Shown here: positions 1 through 9,500 of the stretch, piece after piece
How positions within the stretch are numbered: the first letter of the stretch is position 1
Layout of the letters: each line of letters starts with the position of its first letter
Assembly: GCA_050949415.1 (NCBI GenBank)
Contig: JBMNFR010000003.1
Span: forward strand, 23,569 to 87,568
Source of the DNA: JAAZKI01 sp012799905
GTDB taxonomy: Bacteria; Verrucomicrobiota; Lentisphaeria; Oligosphaerales; Oligosphaeraceae
Direction of reading: 5' to 3'
Length of the DNA: 64,000 nucleotides
Translations under genes and position numbers: made by a program
The notes under the pieces: generated by a model
Told to the model about the DNA's origin: nothing
The model's database searches: none
The model's input: the letters and a program-made list of their open reading frames with translations, nothing else

Positions 1-242
1 TCAGCCCGTACCATCTGTCGCGCGTCTTTAACGGCGAAAACGGCTTTTCACTGCCATCCTACCTCACCATGGTGCGCATGAACCAGGCCCGCAACTTGCT
101 CCTAGCCGGCGGCATGAACGTCTCAGAAGTCGCTGATGCGGTCGGCTATCCTGACAGCAGCTATTTCTCCAAAGTATTCCGCAGGCATTTTGGACAGTCG
201 CCAAGCGCAATGGCCTTGGCACGGCCAGCCAGACGGACGTGA
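1..242 (+). CDS. AraC-family transcriptional regulator, C-terminal fragment (cut by window edge)
   Basis: The reading frame starting at base 3 runs open from the window edge to the TGA at 240-242. It encodes the second half of an AraC/XylS helix-turn-helix domain. The visible hallmarks are a YHLSRVF stretch for the first helix-turn-helix, RMNQARNLLL for the linker helix, and VSEVADAVGYPDSSYFSKVFRRHFGQSP... in form for the second helix-turn-helix. Proteins of this family bind promoter DNA, usually as sugar-responsive activators. The N-terminal ligand-binding part lies outside the window, so neither the ligand nor the target can be named. The family call is firm. Confidence 0.9.
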   Translation, partial: SPYHLSRVFNGENGFSLPSYLTMVRMNQARNLLLAGGMNVSEVADAVGYPDSSYFSKVFRRHFGQSPSAMALARPARRT

Positions 243-350
243 CCGTAATCGGTCAGCCGTTGAACATTGAGCCCAGGGCGTCACCTCTCTCGCTTTGTCT
301 CATATAGATTCCCACAAGTCATCAGTCTCACCCAGGCACCATGCTTAGAG

Positions 351-508
351 ATGGAAAGCATGATGCCAGCGTGCAATACAGAATCCTACTCAAGCACAAA
401 ATAGCTATGATTCTGCAAAAAGCCGTTTGAAAAAGGGCGTTTGGTGGCCTATTTTTCCTGCGGGCTTAGAAATCAAACCCCACCCACCCAAAGGGGGGCC
501 ACCCTCCC
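351..508 (+). repeat. Dispersed intergenic repeat, copy A
   Basis: This stretch between the AraC gene and metF matches, on the opposite strand, bases 38518-38673. Shared blocks include GGAAAGCATGATG at the start, CTCAAGCACAAAAT, TGGCCTATTTTTCCTGCGGG in the middle, and a C-rich/G-rich end. The copies differ by substitutions and small indels. A 108-codon ORF at 427-753 is a by-product of the repeat. The rest of the 243-709 gap shows nothing I can name. Confidence 0.75.
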
Positions 509-709
509 AAATTTTGTCACGCGCGCGCATGCGATGCGAGCTTATATCATTGGCTGACTCATTACGACGTGACCACGCGGAGACAAGGCCTGCGATTTGT
601 CAGGGCGCGGGCTTGACGTTATATTTCCTGTATCTGTCTTTGCCCTGGGAGCGTTCCGGGGCGACGCCGGCCAGAGCGGTCGGCAGAACGGGAACAGCAG
701 AGAGGTTCC

Positions 710-2134
710 GTGTCCATGATTCAACAAACGCGTCAATTGAATATGAGTTTTGAGGGCGACTGCCGCCTGGCCTCGGCTATGCGTTCCGGTCAGTTCTGTT
801 TTCTGCTGGAAATGAACAGCCCGCCCAGCAACCAGCCGCTCGACTCGTACATGGCGGCAGCCGCGCCAGTCTTCAAGAAGGTCGGAATGCTGCCCGGAGT
901 ACACGGCATCGCGGTGACAGACCGCTGGCCGACTGCCCAGCGCCAAGACCCGGTTGACTTTGCGGCAGAGGCGATGAAAAGCTCAGGCAAGCCGGTGCTG
1001 ATGACGCTCTCCGGCCGCGGCGCTGACCTGGCCCGCGCCAAAACGCTGCTGGCCGAAGCACGCGCCAAGGGCATTCGCTGCTTCTTGGCAGTCACCGGCG
1101 ACTGGCTCGGCAAAAACGGCGCCGAAGGCGTACCGACAACCTACCTGGACAGCGTGACAACGACCGTCACAGCCTGCCAATTCGGCTCAGACGCCTGGGT
1201 CGGCGCAGCCATCAACCCCTACAAATACACCTGTGAAGGCGTTTTCCTGCAATACGCAAAACTGCAACGCAAAATCACTCACGGCGCCGACTTCCTGGTG
1301 GCCCAGGCCGGCTGGGACATGAAGAAAGCGCAGGAGCTGCAATGGTTCCTGCAAATGCGGGAACTGTATCTGCCGACGCTGGCCCGAGTGGTGCTGATGA
1401 GCCAGGAGGACGCCTTGAAGCTGGGGGAGGGATTCTGGCCCGGCGTGCCGATGCCGATTCCCCTGGGCGCTCTCATCATGCGGGAAGCCGCCGGAACTGC
1501 GGACGAATTTTTGGAGGCGCAGCTGTCGCGGACAGCCTTGCAGATTGTCGGCTTACGTCTGCTCGGCTACAGCGGCGTCCAGGTCACCGGCGTCCGCACG
1601 CCCAGTCTCTTAACGCAACTCGTCGACCGCGTACACGACTGCACCGCCGAATGTCCTGACTATGACGCCTGGCTGGAGGCTTGGCGCCAACGACACGGCG
1701 ACATCTCGTTCGGCCCTGGCGTGTCCGACCTCTGCCCAGACCCGCCGTACTACCTATTTGCCAACTTGCAGCAGCCTGAGCGACGTGATTTCGACCCTGA
1801 ATTCGCCCAGATCGCCTTCAATACAATTGCGCCGCCGACCTTGTACGACCGCTGGACGCGCTGGCTGCATCGCCCCACCCGACCGCGACTGATCCGTGAA
1901 GCCGTGCGACGCCTCACCTTCCGCAGCGAAGCCGATGAAGCCGCAGCCAGCTTGTGCCAAGGCCTGCTGAACCGCTCCTGCCCCAAAGGCCTGGTCTATG
2001 GCGCTTGCGGCGGCGCCAATACTGACGGACTATGCGAAGACGGCAGCAGAGAATGCTTCTTCCACCGAGTCATTCGCCTGGCCAACGCCGCCAATGACCT
2101 GGAAGCCTTGGAAAATGGCGAGGTCACCCAATGA
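710..2134 (+). CDS. metF: Methylenetetrahydrofolate reductase with C-terminal MetV-like zinc/cysteine domain
   Basis: Likely reduces 5,10-methylene-tetrahydrofolate to 5-methyl-tetrahydrofolate in cytosolic one-carbon metabolism. Residues about 25-300 resemble the MTHFR TIM barrel (FLLEMNSPPS at the start, a VTGD motif, a QAGWD strand). The last 55 residues carry the cysteine-rich signature of the MTHFR C-terminal family (PF12225/MetV type): CPKGL, YGACGG, GLCEDG, with Cys at about 424, 433, 442 and 449. In acetogens MetV is a separate partner of MetF; here both are in one 474-residue chain. The start is GTG at 710 or ATG at 716, both preceded by AGAGAGG at 697-703. The stop overlaps the thiL start (ATGA), implying one transcript. 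Electron donor and cofactor use cannot be read from sequence. Confidence 0.85.
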   Translation: MSMIQQTRQLNMSFEGDCRLASAMRSGQFCFLLEMNSPPSNQPLDSYMAAAAPVFKKVGMLPGVHGIAVTDRWPTAQRQDPVDFAAEAMKSSGKPVLMTLSGRGADLARAKTLLAEARAKGIRCFLAVTGDWLGKNGAEGVPTTYLDSVTTTVTACQFGSDAWVGAAINPYKYTCEGVFLQYAKLQRKITHGADFLVAQAGWDMKKAQELQWFLQMRELYLPTLARVVLMSQEDALKLGEGFWPGVPMPIPLGALIMREAAGTADEFLEAQLSRTALQIVGLRLLGYSGVQVTGVRTPSLLTQLVDRVHDCTAECPDYDAWLEAWRQRHGDISFGPGVSDLCPDPPYYLFANLQQPERRDFDPEFAQIAFNTIAPPTLYDRWTRWLHRPTRPRLIREAVRRLTFRSEADEAAASLCQGLLNRSCPKGLVYGACGGANTDGLCEDGSRECFFHRVIRLANAANDLEALENGEVTQ

Positions 2135-3033
2135 AGAGCGAAGACGAATTCTTTGCTGACCTGTTCCGCCGCTTGCCAGCCTTCCCGGCCGAAGTCGTCA
2201 TCCCGCCCGGCGATGACTGCGCCGCCATCGTCTGGGGCGAAAACCGGCTGCTGCTGCTAGCCGTCGACCAGGTGGTCGGCGACCGCCACTATATCAGCCG
2301 CGGCGAACAGCCCACGTCGCCGCGACTGGCCGGCCGCAAGCTGCTGGCTCGCAACCTGAGTGATATCGCTGCCATGGGCGGAAAGCCGACGTTGTGCCTG
2401 CTGGCAGGAGCTTTTGCCAAAGACCGCGGCGAAGACTGGCTGCGGGAATTCTACGACGGCATCATCGCCCTCGCCGCTGAATATGACGTCAGCCTGATCG
2501 GCGGCGACTACGCAGCCGCCCCGCATGATGACGTTGCCAGTTTGACCATCCTCGGCGAAGTGGCAGCCGACCAGGTAATCCGCCGTTCTGACGCCCGCCC
2601 CGGCGACCAGCTGTTTGCGACTGGATACTTCGGCGATTCATTTGCCACCCAGCATCACCTGCTATTCACGCCGCGCTGCGCCGAAGGCCAGTGGCTGGCG
2701 CAGCAACGCCTGGCTCGGGCCATGATGGATGTCAGCGATGGCCTCCTATGCGATGCCGCCAGAATTTGTGCAGCCTCCCGCGTTGGTCTGACTCTCGACC
2801 TGGAAGCCGTGCCGCGCCGAGGCAACGCGACCATAGAACAAGCCTGCGGCGACGGCGAGGACTTTGAGCTGATCTTCGCCGTGCCGCCAGAATGCGCCCC
2901 CGTCTTGACGGCAAGCTGGCCATTTGCGGACACGCCGCTGACGCGGCTGGGCGAATTCACGGCTACCCCCGGCATGAGGGATAACACCGGCAGGAAGCTC
3001 GCCGCAGCCGGGTGGGATCACTTTGTCTTCTGA
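2131..3033 (+). CDS. thiL: Thiamine-monophosphate kinase
   Basis: ThiL phosphorylates thiamine monophosphate to the active cofactor thiamine diphosphate in the cytosol. The 300-residue length is normal. Visible family motifs are PPGDDCAA near residue 25, the Mg/ATP-binding RKLLARNLSDIAAMGG segment near 68-83, a GGD-Y near 120 (usually GGDT), and MMDVSDGL near 193. It begins inside the stop of metF with a 4-base ATGA overlap, so translation is probably coupled. Thiamine and folate-methyl metabolism share no obvious step, so the pairing may be only transcriptional. Confidence 0.92.
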   Translation: MKSEDEFFADLFRRLPAFPAEVVIPPGDDCAAIVWGENRLLLLAVDQVVGDRHYISRGEQPTSPRLAGRKLLARNLSDIAAMGGKPTLCLLAGAFAKDRGEDWLREFYDGIIALAAEYDVSLIGGDYAAAPHDDVASLTILGEVAADQVIRRSDARPGDQLFATGYFGDSFATQHHLLFTPRCAEGQWLAQQRLARAMMDVSDGLLCDAARICAASRVGLTLDLEAVPRRGNATIEQACGDGEDFELIFAVPPECAPVLTASWPFADTPLTRLGEFTATPGMRDNTGRKLAAAGWDHFVF

Positions 3034-3096
3034 GCGCCGGTTCACAAAGCTGCGCGAGATTTTGGACGCCGGTGCGGCGATGGCGATTCAGCATCA

Positions 3097-4197
3097 TCAA
3101 TTTTTTCGGCATTGACGCTTGACCATGTCGATGATTTCCTGGCGGTGGGTGGCGCCGCCGCGCATGAGATTCATGGTAAAGCCAAAGCTGAGCTGCCCGG
3201 GCGTCCAAGCCACGCCGTTGGAGCCGCCATAGCCGCTGTGGCCAAACTGACGGGCGATGCTCTGCTCATCCGGGGCGGCGACGACATAGCCCAGTCCATA
3301 CGCGCTCCACGCCGCTGGAGGGGCCGGCTTCGGATCATTCGGCGCCAGGCTCATAGTCCTGGCGGCGCGGAGCGTCTCCTGTTTGAGCACATGCGTCCCC
3401 TTCCAGCTGTCCAGCAGCGCCGCATAGTGTTTAGCCAAATCAATGGCATTGGTAATGCAGTTAAAGCCAGGCAGACAGGCCTGTTGAATGACGCGGTTGT
3501 TCATGATCTCTTCCAGGGAATAATCCCAGCAGGGCGGATTCTCCGGTATGGCCGGCTGTTCAGCACCGCGGATTGCCGGCGCCACCCGCTTCAACGCCTG
3601 GTCAGGAACGCCAAAAAAGAGATTCTGGAGTCCCATCGGAATCAGCACCTCATCCTCAATGACTTGCTGAAATGGCTTGCCTGTCACTCGTTGGGCCAAT
3701 TCTCCCAGCAGCCAAGTGTAGTTGATGGTCTGATAGCGCGTGGTCGAACCAGGAGGGAAAACAGGCTTCACGGCCGCCACCCGCCGACTCATCACGTCCC
3801 AATCGGCAATTTGCTCAATGAAGTCGTATGGCGTCCGTATGCTGACGCCTGAGCGGTGCTGCAAGATATGGCGCACCGTGGTTTCTTCCTTGCCATTGCA
3901 GGCGAATTCCGGCCAAATCTCGCCGACCTTCTGGTCCAAGCTCATGAGACCGCGCTCAACCAGGCAGAGGAAAGCCGTGGTGGCAATGCCTTTGCCAGTC
4001 GAGAAAACCGGAAACAGCGACTGTTCGTCCACCAGCCGGGTGCGCTCTGCGTCAAGCCAGCCGGCGCAGACGTTCACCGCCAATTCTCCGTCAATGTAAA
4101 CCGCGAATTGACAGCCAATTTCGTCGCCGTCGGCAACAGCGGCGTCCAGCCGTTCCTGGATGCAAGTCTGCAAAGCCATGATGTCTTCTTTGAGCAT
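3097..4197 (-). CDS. Serine beta-lactamase-fold hydrolase (class C/EstB-like)
   Basis: Belongs to the beta-lactamase-related serine hydrolases (PF00144), a family of esterases, DD-peptidases and beta-lactamases. The SxxK nucleophile motif is STGK at about residues 66-69 when counted from the ATG at 4197. A YTW-type second motif follows in INYTWLLGELAQRVTGK. The C-terminal half has the usual GLGYVV...FGHSGYGGS sequence, the HxG-type third motif. No signal peptide is evident, so a cytosolic esterase is more likely than an antibiotic-degrading enzyme. The frame is open to 4308, but the extra residues look non-coding. A second ATG at 4179 has a better-placed AAAGAAG. It converges on thiL. Confidence 0.82.
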   Translation of the reverse strand: MLKEDIMALQTCIQERLDAAVADGDEIGCQFAVYIDGELAVNVCAGWLDAERTRLVDEQSLFPVFSTGKGIATTAFLCLVERGLMSLDQKVGEIWPEFACNGKEETTVRHILQHRSGVSIRTPYDFIEQIADWDVMSRRVAAVKPVFPPGSTTRYQTINYTWLLGELAQRVTGKPFQQVIEDEVLIPMGLQNLFFGVPDQALKRVAPAIRGAEQPAIPENPPCWDYSLEEIMNNRVIQQACLPGFNCITNAIDLAKHYAALLDSWKGTHVLKQETLRAARTMSLAPNDPKPAPPAAWSAYGLGYVVAAPDEQSIARQFGHSGYGGSNGVAWTPGQLSFGFTMNLMRGGATHRQEIIDMVKRQCRKN

Positions 4198-4350
4198 AGA
4201 TGGTCTCGCTATGGGGTGAATTTGGCAATTATAAAACCAATCGGATTGAGGCTCTTCGAGGAGACGAACCTCGACCCATAACTTTATCTCGCCCGAAATC
4301 TTTTGCAAGCTGCCTACGCAGAAGTAGCTAAGCGGTCACCGATTGATATG

Positions 4351-4391
4351 AGGGGCGAGGGGTGAGAGTGAGCTTAGACTACGCTGTCCGC
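4351..4391 (+). repeat. Dispersed intergenic motif, copy 1
   Basis: About 41 bases starting AGGGGCGAGG and ending ACGCTGTCCGC recur nearly unchanged at 35349-35389. It lies in the gap between the serine hydrolase and the GntR regulator. In the second copy it abuts the heptamer arrays. Confidence 0.7.
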
Positions 4392-4454
4392 ACCGTCCTT
4401 AGGGTGGACTACACGTCCACAACCAATGTGAGATATATTGAGTGGACGCCAGGG

Positions 4455-4481
4455 TATAATGATGTATATTGCTATATACAT
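4455..4481 (+). promoter_or_regulatory. Candidate -10 box and palindromic operator before the GntR gene
   Basis: TATAAT at 4455-4460 is followed immediately by ATGTATATTGCTATATACAT at 4462-4481, whose two 10-base halves match as inverted repeats at 9 positions. The palindrome ends 17 bases before the regulator's ATG, so a bound dimer would cover the start of transcription. That position fits autoregulation by the downstream GntR-type protein. I see no good -35 hexamer at 16-18 bases. Confidence 0.6.
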
Positions 4482-4498
4482 AAACCAAAGAGGTAGCC

Positions 4499-5614
4499 AT
4501 GATTGAATTCAATATTGACAGAAATGCACCTTCTCCTGTGTATATTCAAATCCGGGACAGGCTGGAAAAAGTCATTCGTTCTGGGAAGTATCCGCCCTTG
4601 AGCGCTATCCCGCCTGTGGCAAAAATTGCTGAAATGGCAGGCGTAAGCCTCCGCACCGCAGACCTTGCGATGACAGAACTTGTCCGTGACGGTATCTGCT
4701 TCCGGCGTCGCAAGAAGGGGACATTTGTCAGCGAAACATGCCTGCGTCAAAAACAGCAGGTATGCGCCATCTTTGCTTCTTCAGGAACTGCCGATGCGGC
4801 AATACACCCCCTGACGAACCTCCTTTATCGTGGAATCATCAAGTCAACCGCCAAGAACGGAATGGAGGCCGTAGTTCTGGCCGGAGATGCGCGTGAAATG
4901 TTCCACCGCTATGAAAGGTCCGAAGAATTTGAACTGAAAGGCGCCATCGTCATTGATCAGGAAATGTTTTCCCGGACAATTGAGCTTGCCGAATGTTTTC
5001 CTGACAAAAAATTCGTCTTTTTGAATTATCTAATGAAGGACATGGATCGAATGCCGCCCAATATGTATGCTGTTATCAACAATGATTTTGACGGGGCGGT
5101 GAGGCTGATTGAGAATCTGATTTTTAACGGGCTGGAGAAATTCACGATTTTGACCATGGAGCTTTCCCAAAACGACTTAACCTACCAGGAACGCGTCCGA
5201 GGGTTTCAGGAAACAGTACGCAAATACTCGCCTCTTAACGCTGAAATAGACATTGTCTCAATTCCAAAATACGGAACCATTATCAAACAATCCAGTTGCG
5301 CATTTTTCGCCATCCGGAAAATGCTCCATTCAGGCAAGACCCCACAGGCAATTTGCTGTGTAAATGACAATCTGGCTCGAGGCGCTCAGAAAGCGCTCCT
5401 CTCCGAAGGGTTGCTTCCCCAGGTCAAAATTACTGGCTATGACGGACTTTTCCCGGTTTTCGACGATCTCTTTGCAACAGCAAAAATTCCCTATGAGAAA
5501 ATGGGAGAGACCGCCGTCCAGATGATTCTTGGCGATGAAAAGCCGTCTTGCCCCCTTCAAAAACTGGACCCGGAGATTCTTGCAGAAACGAGAGGAAGTT
5601 TTCTTTATACTTAA
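4499..5614 (+). CDS. GntR-family regulator with LacI/periplasmic-binding-like sensor domain
   Basis: Residues about 10-75 form a GntR winged helix (SPVYIQIRDRLEKVI, VSLRTADLAMTELVRDG, RKKGTFV). Residues about 85-365 resemble the type-1 periplasmic-binding fold used by LacI-type sugar sensors (RVRGFQET, ICCVNDNLARGA, VKITGYDG). This AraR-like architecture normally couples a sugar ligand to repression. The ATG at 4499 follows AAAGAGGTAG. A palindrome lies 17 bases upstream. The downstream pseudopilin and hydrolase genes are on the same strand and are the obvious targets, though they are now broken. The ligand cannot be inferred. Confidence 0.88.
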   Translation: MIEFNIDRNAPSPVYIQIRDRLEKVIRSGKYPPLSAIPPVAKIAEMAGVSLRTADLAMTELVRDGICFRRRKKGTFVSETCLRQKQQVCAIFASSGTADAAIHPLTNLLYRGIIKSTAKNGMEAVVLAGDAREMFHRYERSEEFELKGAIVIDQEMFSRTIELAECFPDKKFVFLNYLMKDMDRMPPNMYAVINNDFDGAVRLIENLIFNGLEKFTILTMELSQNDLTYQERVRGFQETVRKYSPLNAEIDIVSIPKYGTIIKQSSCAFFAIRKMLHSGKTPQAICCVNDNLARGAQKALLSEGLLPQVKITGYDGLFPVFDDLFATAKIPYEKMGETAVQMILGDEKPSCPLQKLDPEILAETRGSFLYT

Positions 5615-5814
5615 AACCACATGTGCAAATATTGTTCCTAGTGGCTAAGTTCTAACACATTATAGAGGCGCTTATGTCTATATTATTCTTGCATTTTTTC
5701 CTAAATGAAGCCCTCTCGCTTGTCCATAAAATTCATGCAGAAATAAAAACAAACTATGACTACTTCTAGAGCATTATTTTTGACAAAACTGGCTAAAGCT
5801 AAAGGAGTAAAAAA

Positions 5815-6550
5815 ATGAAAAATCGGGTCAACGTGCGAAAGGGCAGACAGCGAGGGCATTTCACCTTGATCGAGCTTCTTGTCGTGATAGCGGTCATCGC
5901 GATTCTTGCCGCAATGTTTCTGCCTGCATTGAGCTCGGCGCGGGCAAAAGCCAGATCAATCTCCTGCATAAACAATCTCAAAATGTCAGGAATCACCCTT
6001 ATATTGTATGCAGACAGCAACGACGACTATTTTCCAATTTTGAGACAGAATAATTGCTTTTGGAGCAGGACATTAACCGAGGCCGGGTTACTTCATATCT
6101 CTACAAAAAAAGGCTCTTCTGATGAAATAAACATCACAGTATGTCCTTCACAGAATCCGGGATTCTACAAGGATCAGTCCTTCACCTACGGTATTCGCTC
6201 CCAGCCCAAAAAAAACCAACGCTGTCAACGAAGACCTTGCCTACCGCATGAGCGGAAATTTCATCGACAAGGATGAAAACGGAAACAGTTTCCAGTTCAG
6301 TCCGTCTGGGTTCATCATGCTGATGGACAGTGTGCTGTTTCGCCCGGGAACCACAAATCACGGAATTCAGGTCAACAACGTGCCGCTTCTCGGAAACGGA
6401 GGATACGGAAACAAGTATCAAATCCATACGCGCCATTCCCAATCAGCGAATGTATGGTGTGCTGACGGCAGCGCCAAATCCTTAAAAGCCGGGGAACTGA
6501 GAGACACCTATCGCGTTAACCAAAACGTAATCTGCCGAGTATTCCTTTAA
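5815..6550 (+). pseudogene. DUF1559-type pseudopilin-like protein, frameshifted at an A8 run
   Basis: The N-terminus has the type IV pilin/pseudopilin helix (FTLIELLVVIAVIAILAAMF after a short basic leader), then the typical ARAKARSISCINNLK segment. The frame starting at 5815 with an AAGGAG site runs to 6276. The remaining conserved part, including the VWCADGSAK motif that matches the family's H-x9-DG end, lies in another frame ending at 6550. Removing one A from the A8 run at 6208-6215 joins both frames into one protein of about 244 residues. The residue before the helix is His, not the Gly needed by classical prepilin peptidase. It could be a sequencing error, a recent mutation or transcriptional slippage on A8. 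Confidence 0.8.
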
Positions 6551-6568
6551 CAGAAAAGTATAAATGCC

Positions 6569-9500
6569 ATGAAACTGATTAACACCGCCCTGCTAGCTCT
6601 TTCCCCGCTCCTGCTGACGGCTTCCGCACATCCGGTAGCAGTCACCAATGCAGGAGTTGGCGGCCACAACACCCGCCATGGAGTGAGGAGGATTGCCTCG
6701 CTGCTACATAAAGTGCGTCCCCAGATTCTCGTGATCGGATACGGGGCAAACGACACGCTGAACAGCAGGGCGCTTGTGCCGCCAGAGGAATTCTGCGCCA
6801 ATTTGTCTAAAATGATCGAGGAAGCAAGGAAAAGGGATGTACGCATCATCGTTCTAAACACGGTCAATCCGATCATTGAAAGCTATCTTACCGCCCGTCA
6901 CTCCTACGAGGATGGTATTCAGCCGCTGGAACGGGTGAAAAAGTATAATCAGCTGATTCGGGAAACGGCGAAAAAAGAGAAAGTTTTGCTGAATGACTTT
7001 TATGCGGCTATGGAAAAACATGGCGGCGCAACTGAAAAGAAGGAAAGCCTGGTTCGGAATCAGGCAAACAGTCGTTCCAAAGACGGACTTCATTTGACTG
7101 CGGCCGGCATGAAACTGCTGGCGGAAACCATTTCGGAATGTCTAAAGACAGAAGTCCGTCCAGGAGACCGCATTCTTTGTCTCGGCGACAGCATTACATG
7201 GGGTGCTGGAGTCGTCGGTTCAGGTACTACTACCGGAGAGACCTATCCGGCATGGCTCGAAACTATCCTCAACCACAACCTCGGACTGAAAAGCGAAACA
7301 ACTCCTCCGCCATACCAAGCGCCGATTCCGATGAAAATTCCAAATGCCACGTTTCTGGCCGATAATCCCGGTGAAGGGGCATACGGATGGGTCAATGACG
7401 AAAAAGCAGGCAAAGCCGTTGTTGCTGAAGAAGGCAAGGAAAAATTCCTACGCCTTGAGCCGAGTCGAATCGCCTTCTGCCGGACAGAACTTTTCCCGGC
7501 GCAAGCAGGAAAATGGTCTCTCCAGCTAAAAAGCCGCGGAAAAGGAGCATTCCAGCCGGCAGTCACGCTTTACGGAAAGGGGAAAACGCAGTATCTTCCT
7601 CTTGCAGAAGACTTTTCCAGACAGACGCCGGAGTGGAGGACGTATGAGTTCAGCGTCAATATTCCGGAAGGAACCGATAACATTTCGCTCTCTTTACGTC
7701 AAAAAGAAGGAATCGGAGATTTCGATGACCTGTCATTTACAGCGACGGCGCAAAAGCAAAAAATGTTCCCTGCCATTGAACTCAAGGGCAAGGGAATCGC
7801 GATCCGCTTCCTTGAGCCAAAGGACGGCGGCGGCATCCAGAGCATCGTCAATGCGGAAGGGAAGGAGTTTGTCAACCGAACGCCATCCCCAGCGCTTTGG
7901 TCAATGACACTAAAAAAGATTCATCCCAAAGCACGAACAGAGAAGGTGGTTTTCCTTTCGATTGACCCTGGACGAGATGACGGCGGCTTGGGCAAAAACA
8001 GCGATGACTCCGATGAGGAACAATACATCACAGCCAAGACTCCGGCGGAATGCTCCATTTCCAGGAAGCCGAATTCAATCCGTTTCGAATGGAATAAGAT
8101 GGATATCGGGGACGAGAAGGGCGTCCTGGATGTCTGGGCAGAGGCATTTCTGGACAAGGGAGGAAACGAGTCCCTCTTTCGCGGCGGCTTTGTCAATCGC
8201 TCCAATCAATATACAGTTTTCTATTTTCAAATGCCTCAGCTCGGCGGTATCGGCGCACTGGATGGAAAACCCGAGAACGATTTTCTGGCAACGCCCTTTT
8301 TCAATGGGCGTCTGATTCGCAATCCCTTGGAAAAAGGCTTGCTCGGGAACAGCCGGATTTTCCAACCGAACCGCTCCGGCCACAGTATGCAGATGGATGT
8401 TTTCACAAACGGGAAAGACTCTCTTCTTCTCTGTGTGCTTGACCCGGAACAGGCGGCAAAAAGGTTCCAGCTGACCGCCGACTCAAAGAATGGCTTTGCC
8501 TGGAGTCCCGTGCATATCCCTGACAACATGAAAAAAATCCCGCAGGAATGGGAAATCCCATATCTCAGCACGATCCGTCCATTTCAAGGCGATTGGTACG
8601 ATGGCTGCCAGATTTACCGCCAATGGGCCTTGTCACAGTTCTGGTGCAAAGAAGGCCCCCTGGTCAGCCGGGAGAGCACACCGGTGTGGTTCAAGGAAAT
8701 CCTGGAATGGTGTCAGTTCGGCGTCACGCAATATGAAGAGCAGAAATCCTCGCTTCTGCGGTTCCGGGAGGAGACCGCCGCTTATCCAGTCGGAATATGG
8801 CTGAGCTGGTGGGGACTCAACAATCAACATTTCGACTCAGGCAACCCAGACCGCTTCCCACTAACCGAGCTCGACAAGGAAGTCCTGAACATGCTGAAAG
8901 AAAATAATTTCAGCGTCATGGGATATATCCAATGCGTCTCCTGGGGGGACTCAAGCCCCAGCTAGCAGAAAGACCCAAAACGGGCGGAGCAGAACCTGGT
9001 TCGCAACTACTACGGCCAGGCCATCAAATGGCCAGGAAAAAGAACAGCACAGGACCTGATTGCCTATCCGGGAAAAGTCTGGGAAGAAGAACTAGGAAAG
9101 AATATTGTGGAAATGGGGAGGGCCGGATTCCGCGCCGCTTATCTGGACTCGGGAAATCACGGCGGAACCTATCTCAATTTCACGCCGGAGTGTTCAGCGG
9201 AATCAGGCGGAGGCGTCGGATATATACACGGGAATCAGCGGATGCTTGCCAACATGAAAGAGGCTGTGCGGAAAGTCGCTCCGGACTTCTGCTTCACAGC
9301 GGAAAGTTTCTGGGAAGGAAATATCGCCCATTTGGACGAATACCTTGTCTGCAATACAACCAACGCCTATCTCGAAGGGGATCGGGTTACGGCGATTCCG
9401 ATGGCGCAGACCGTTTATCACGACTATACCGTGATGTATAGCGTCTGGCCAAGCCGATACGATGTGGAGCGTGACAATGCCCTCGGTATGTGGCAAAATT

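Noticed and set aside
427..753. 108-codon frame sharing LKKGV-WPIFPAG with a minus-strand frame at 38425-38673
   Set aside because: Both belong to the dispersed repeat; copy A has stops upstream in the same frame and the shared part is only about 13 codons, so coding is unlikely.
8963..8965. Amber codon reassignment or programmed readthrough
   Set aside because: The same gene has a second, unrelated frame lesion and itself terminates with TAG; simple decay is the better explanation.
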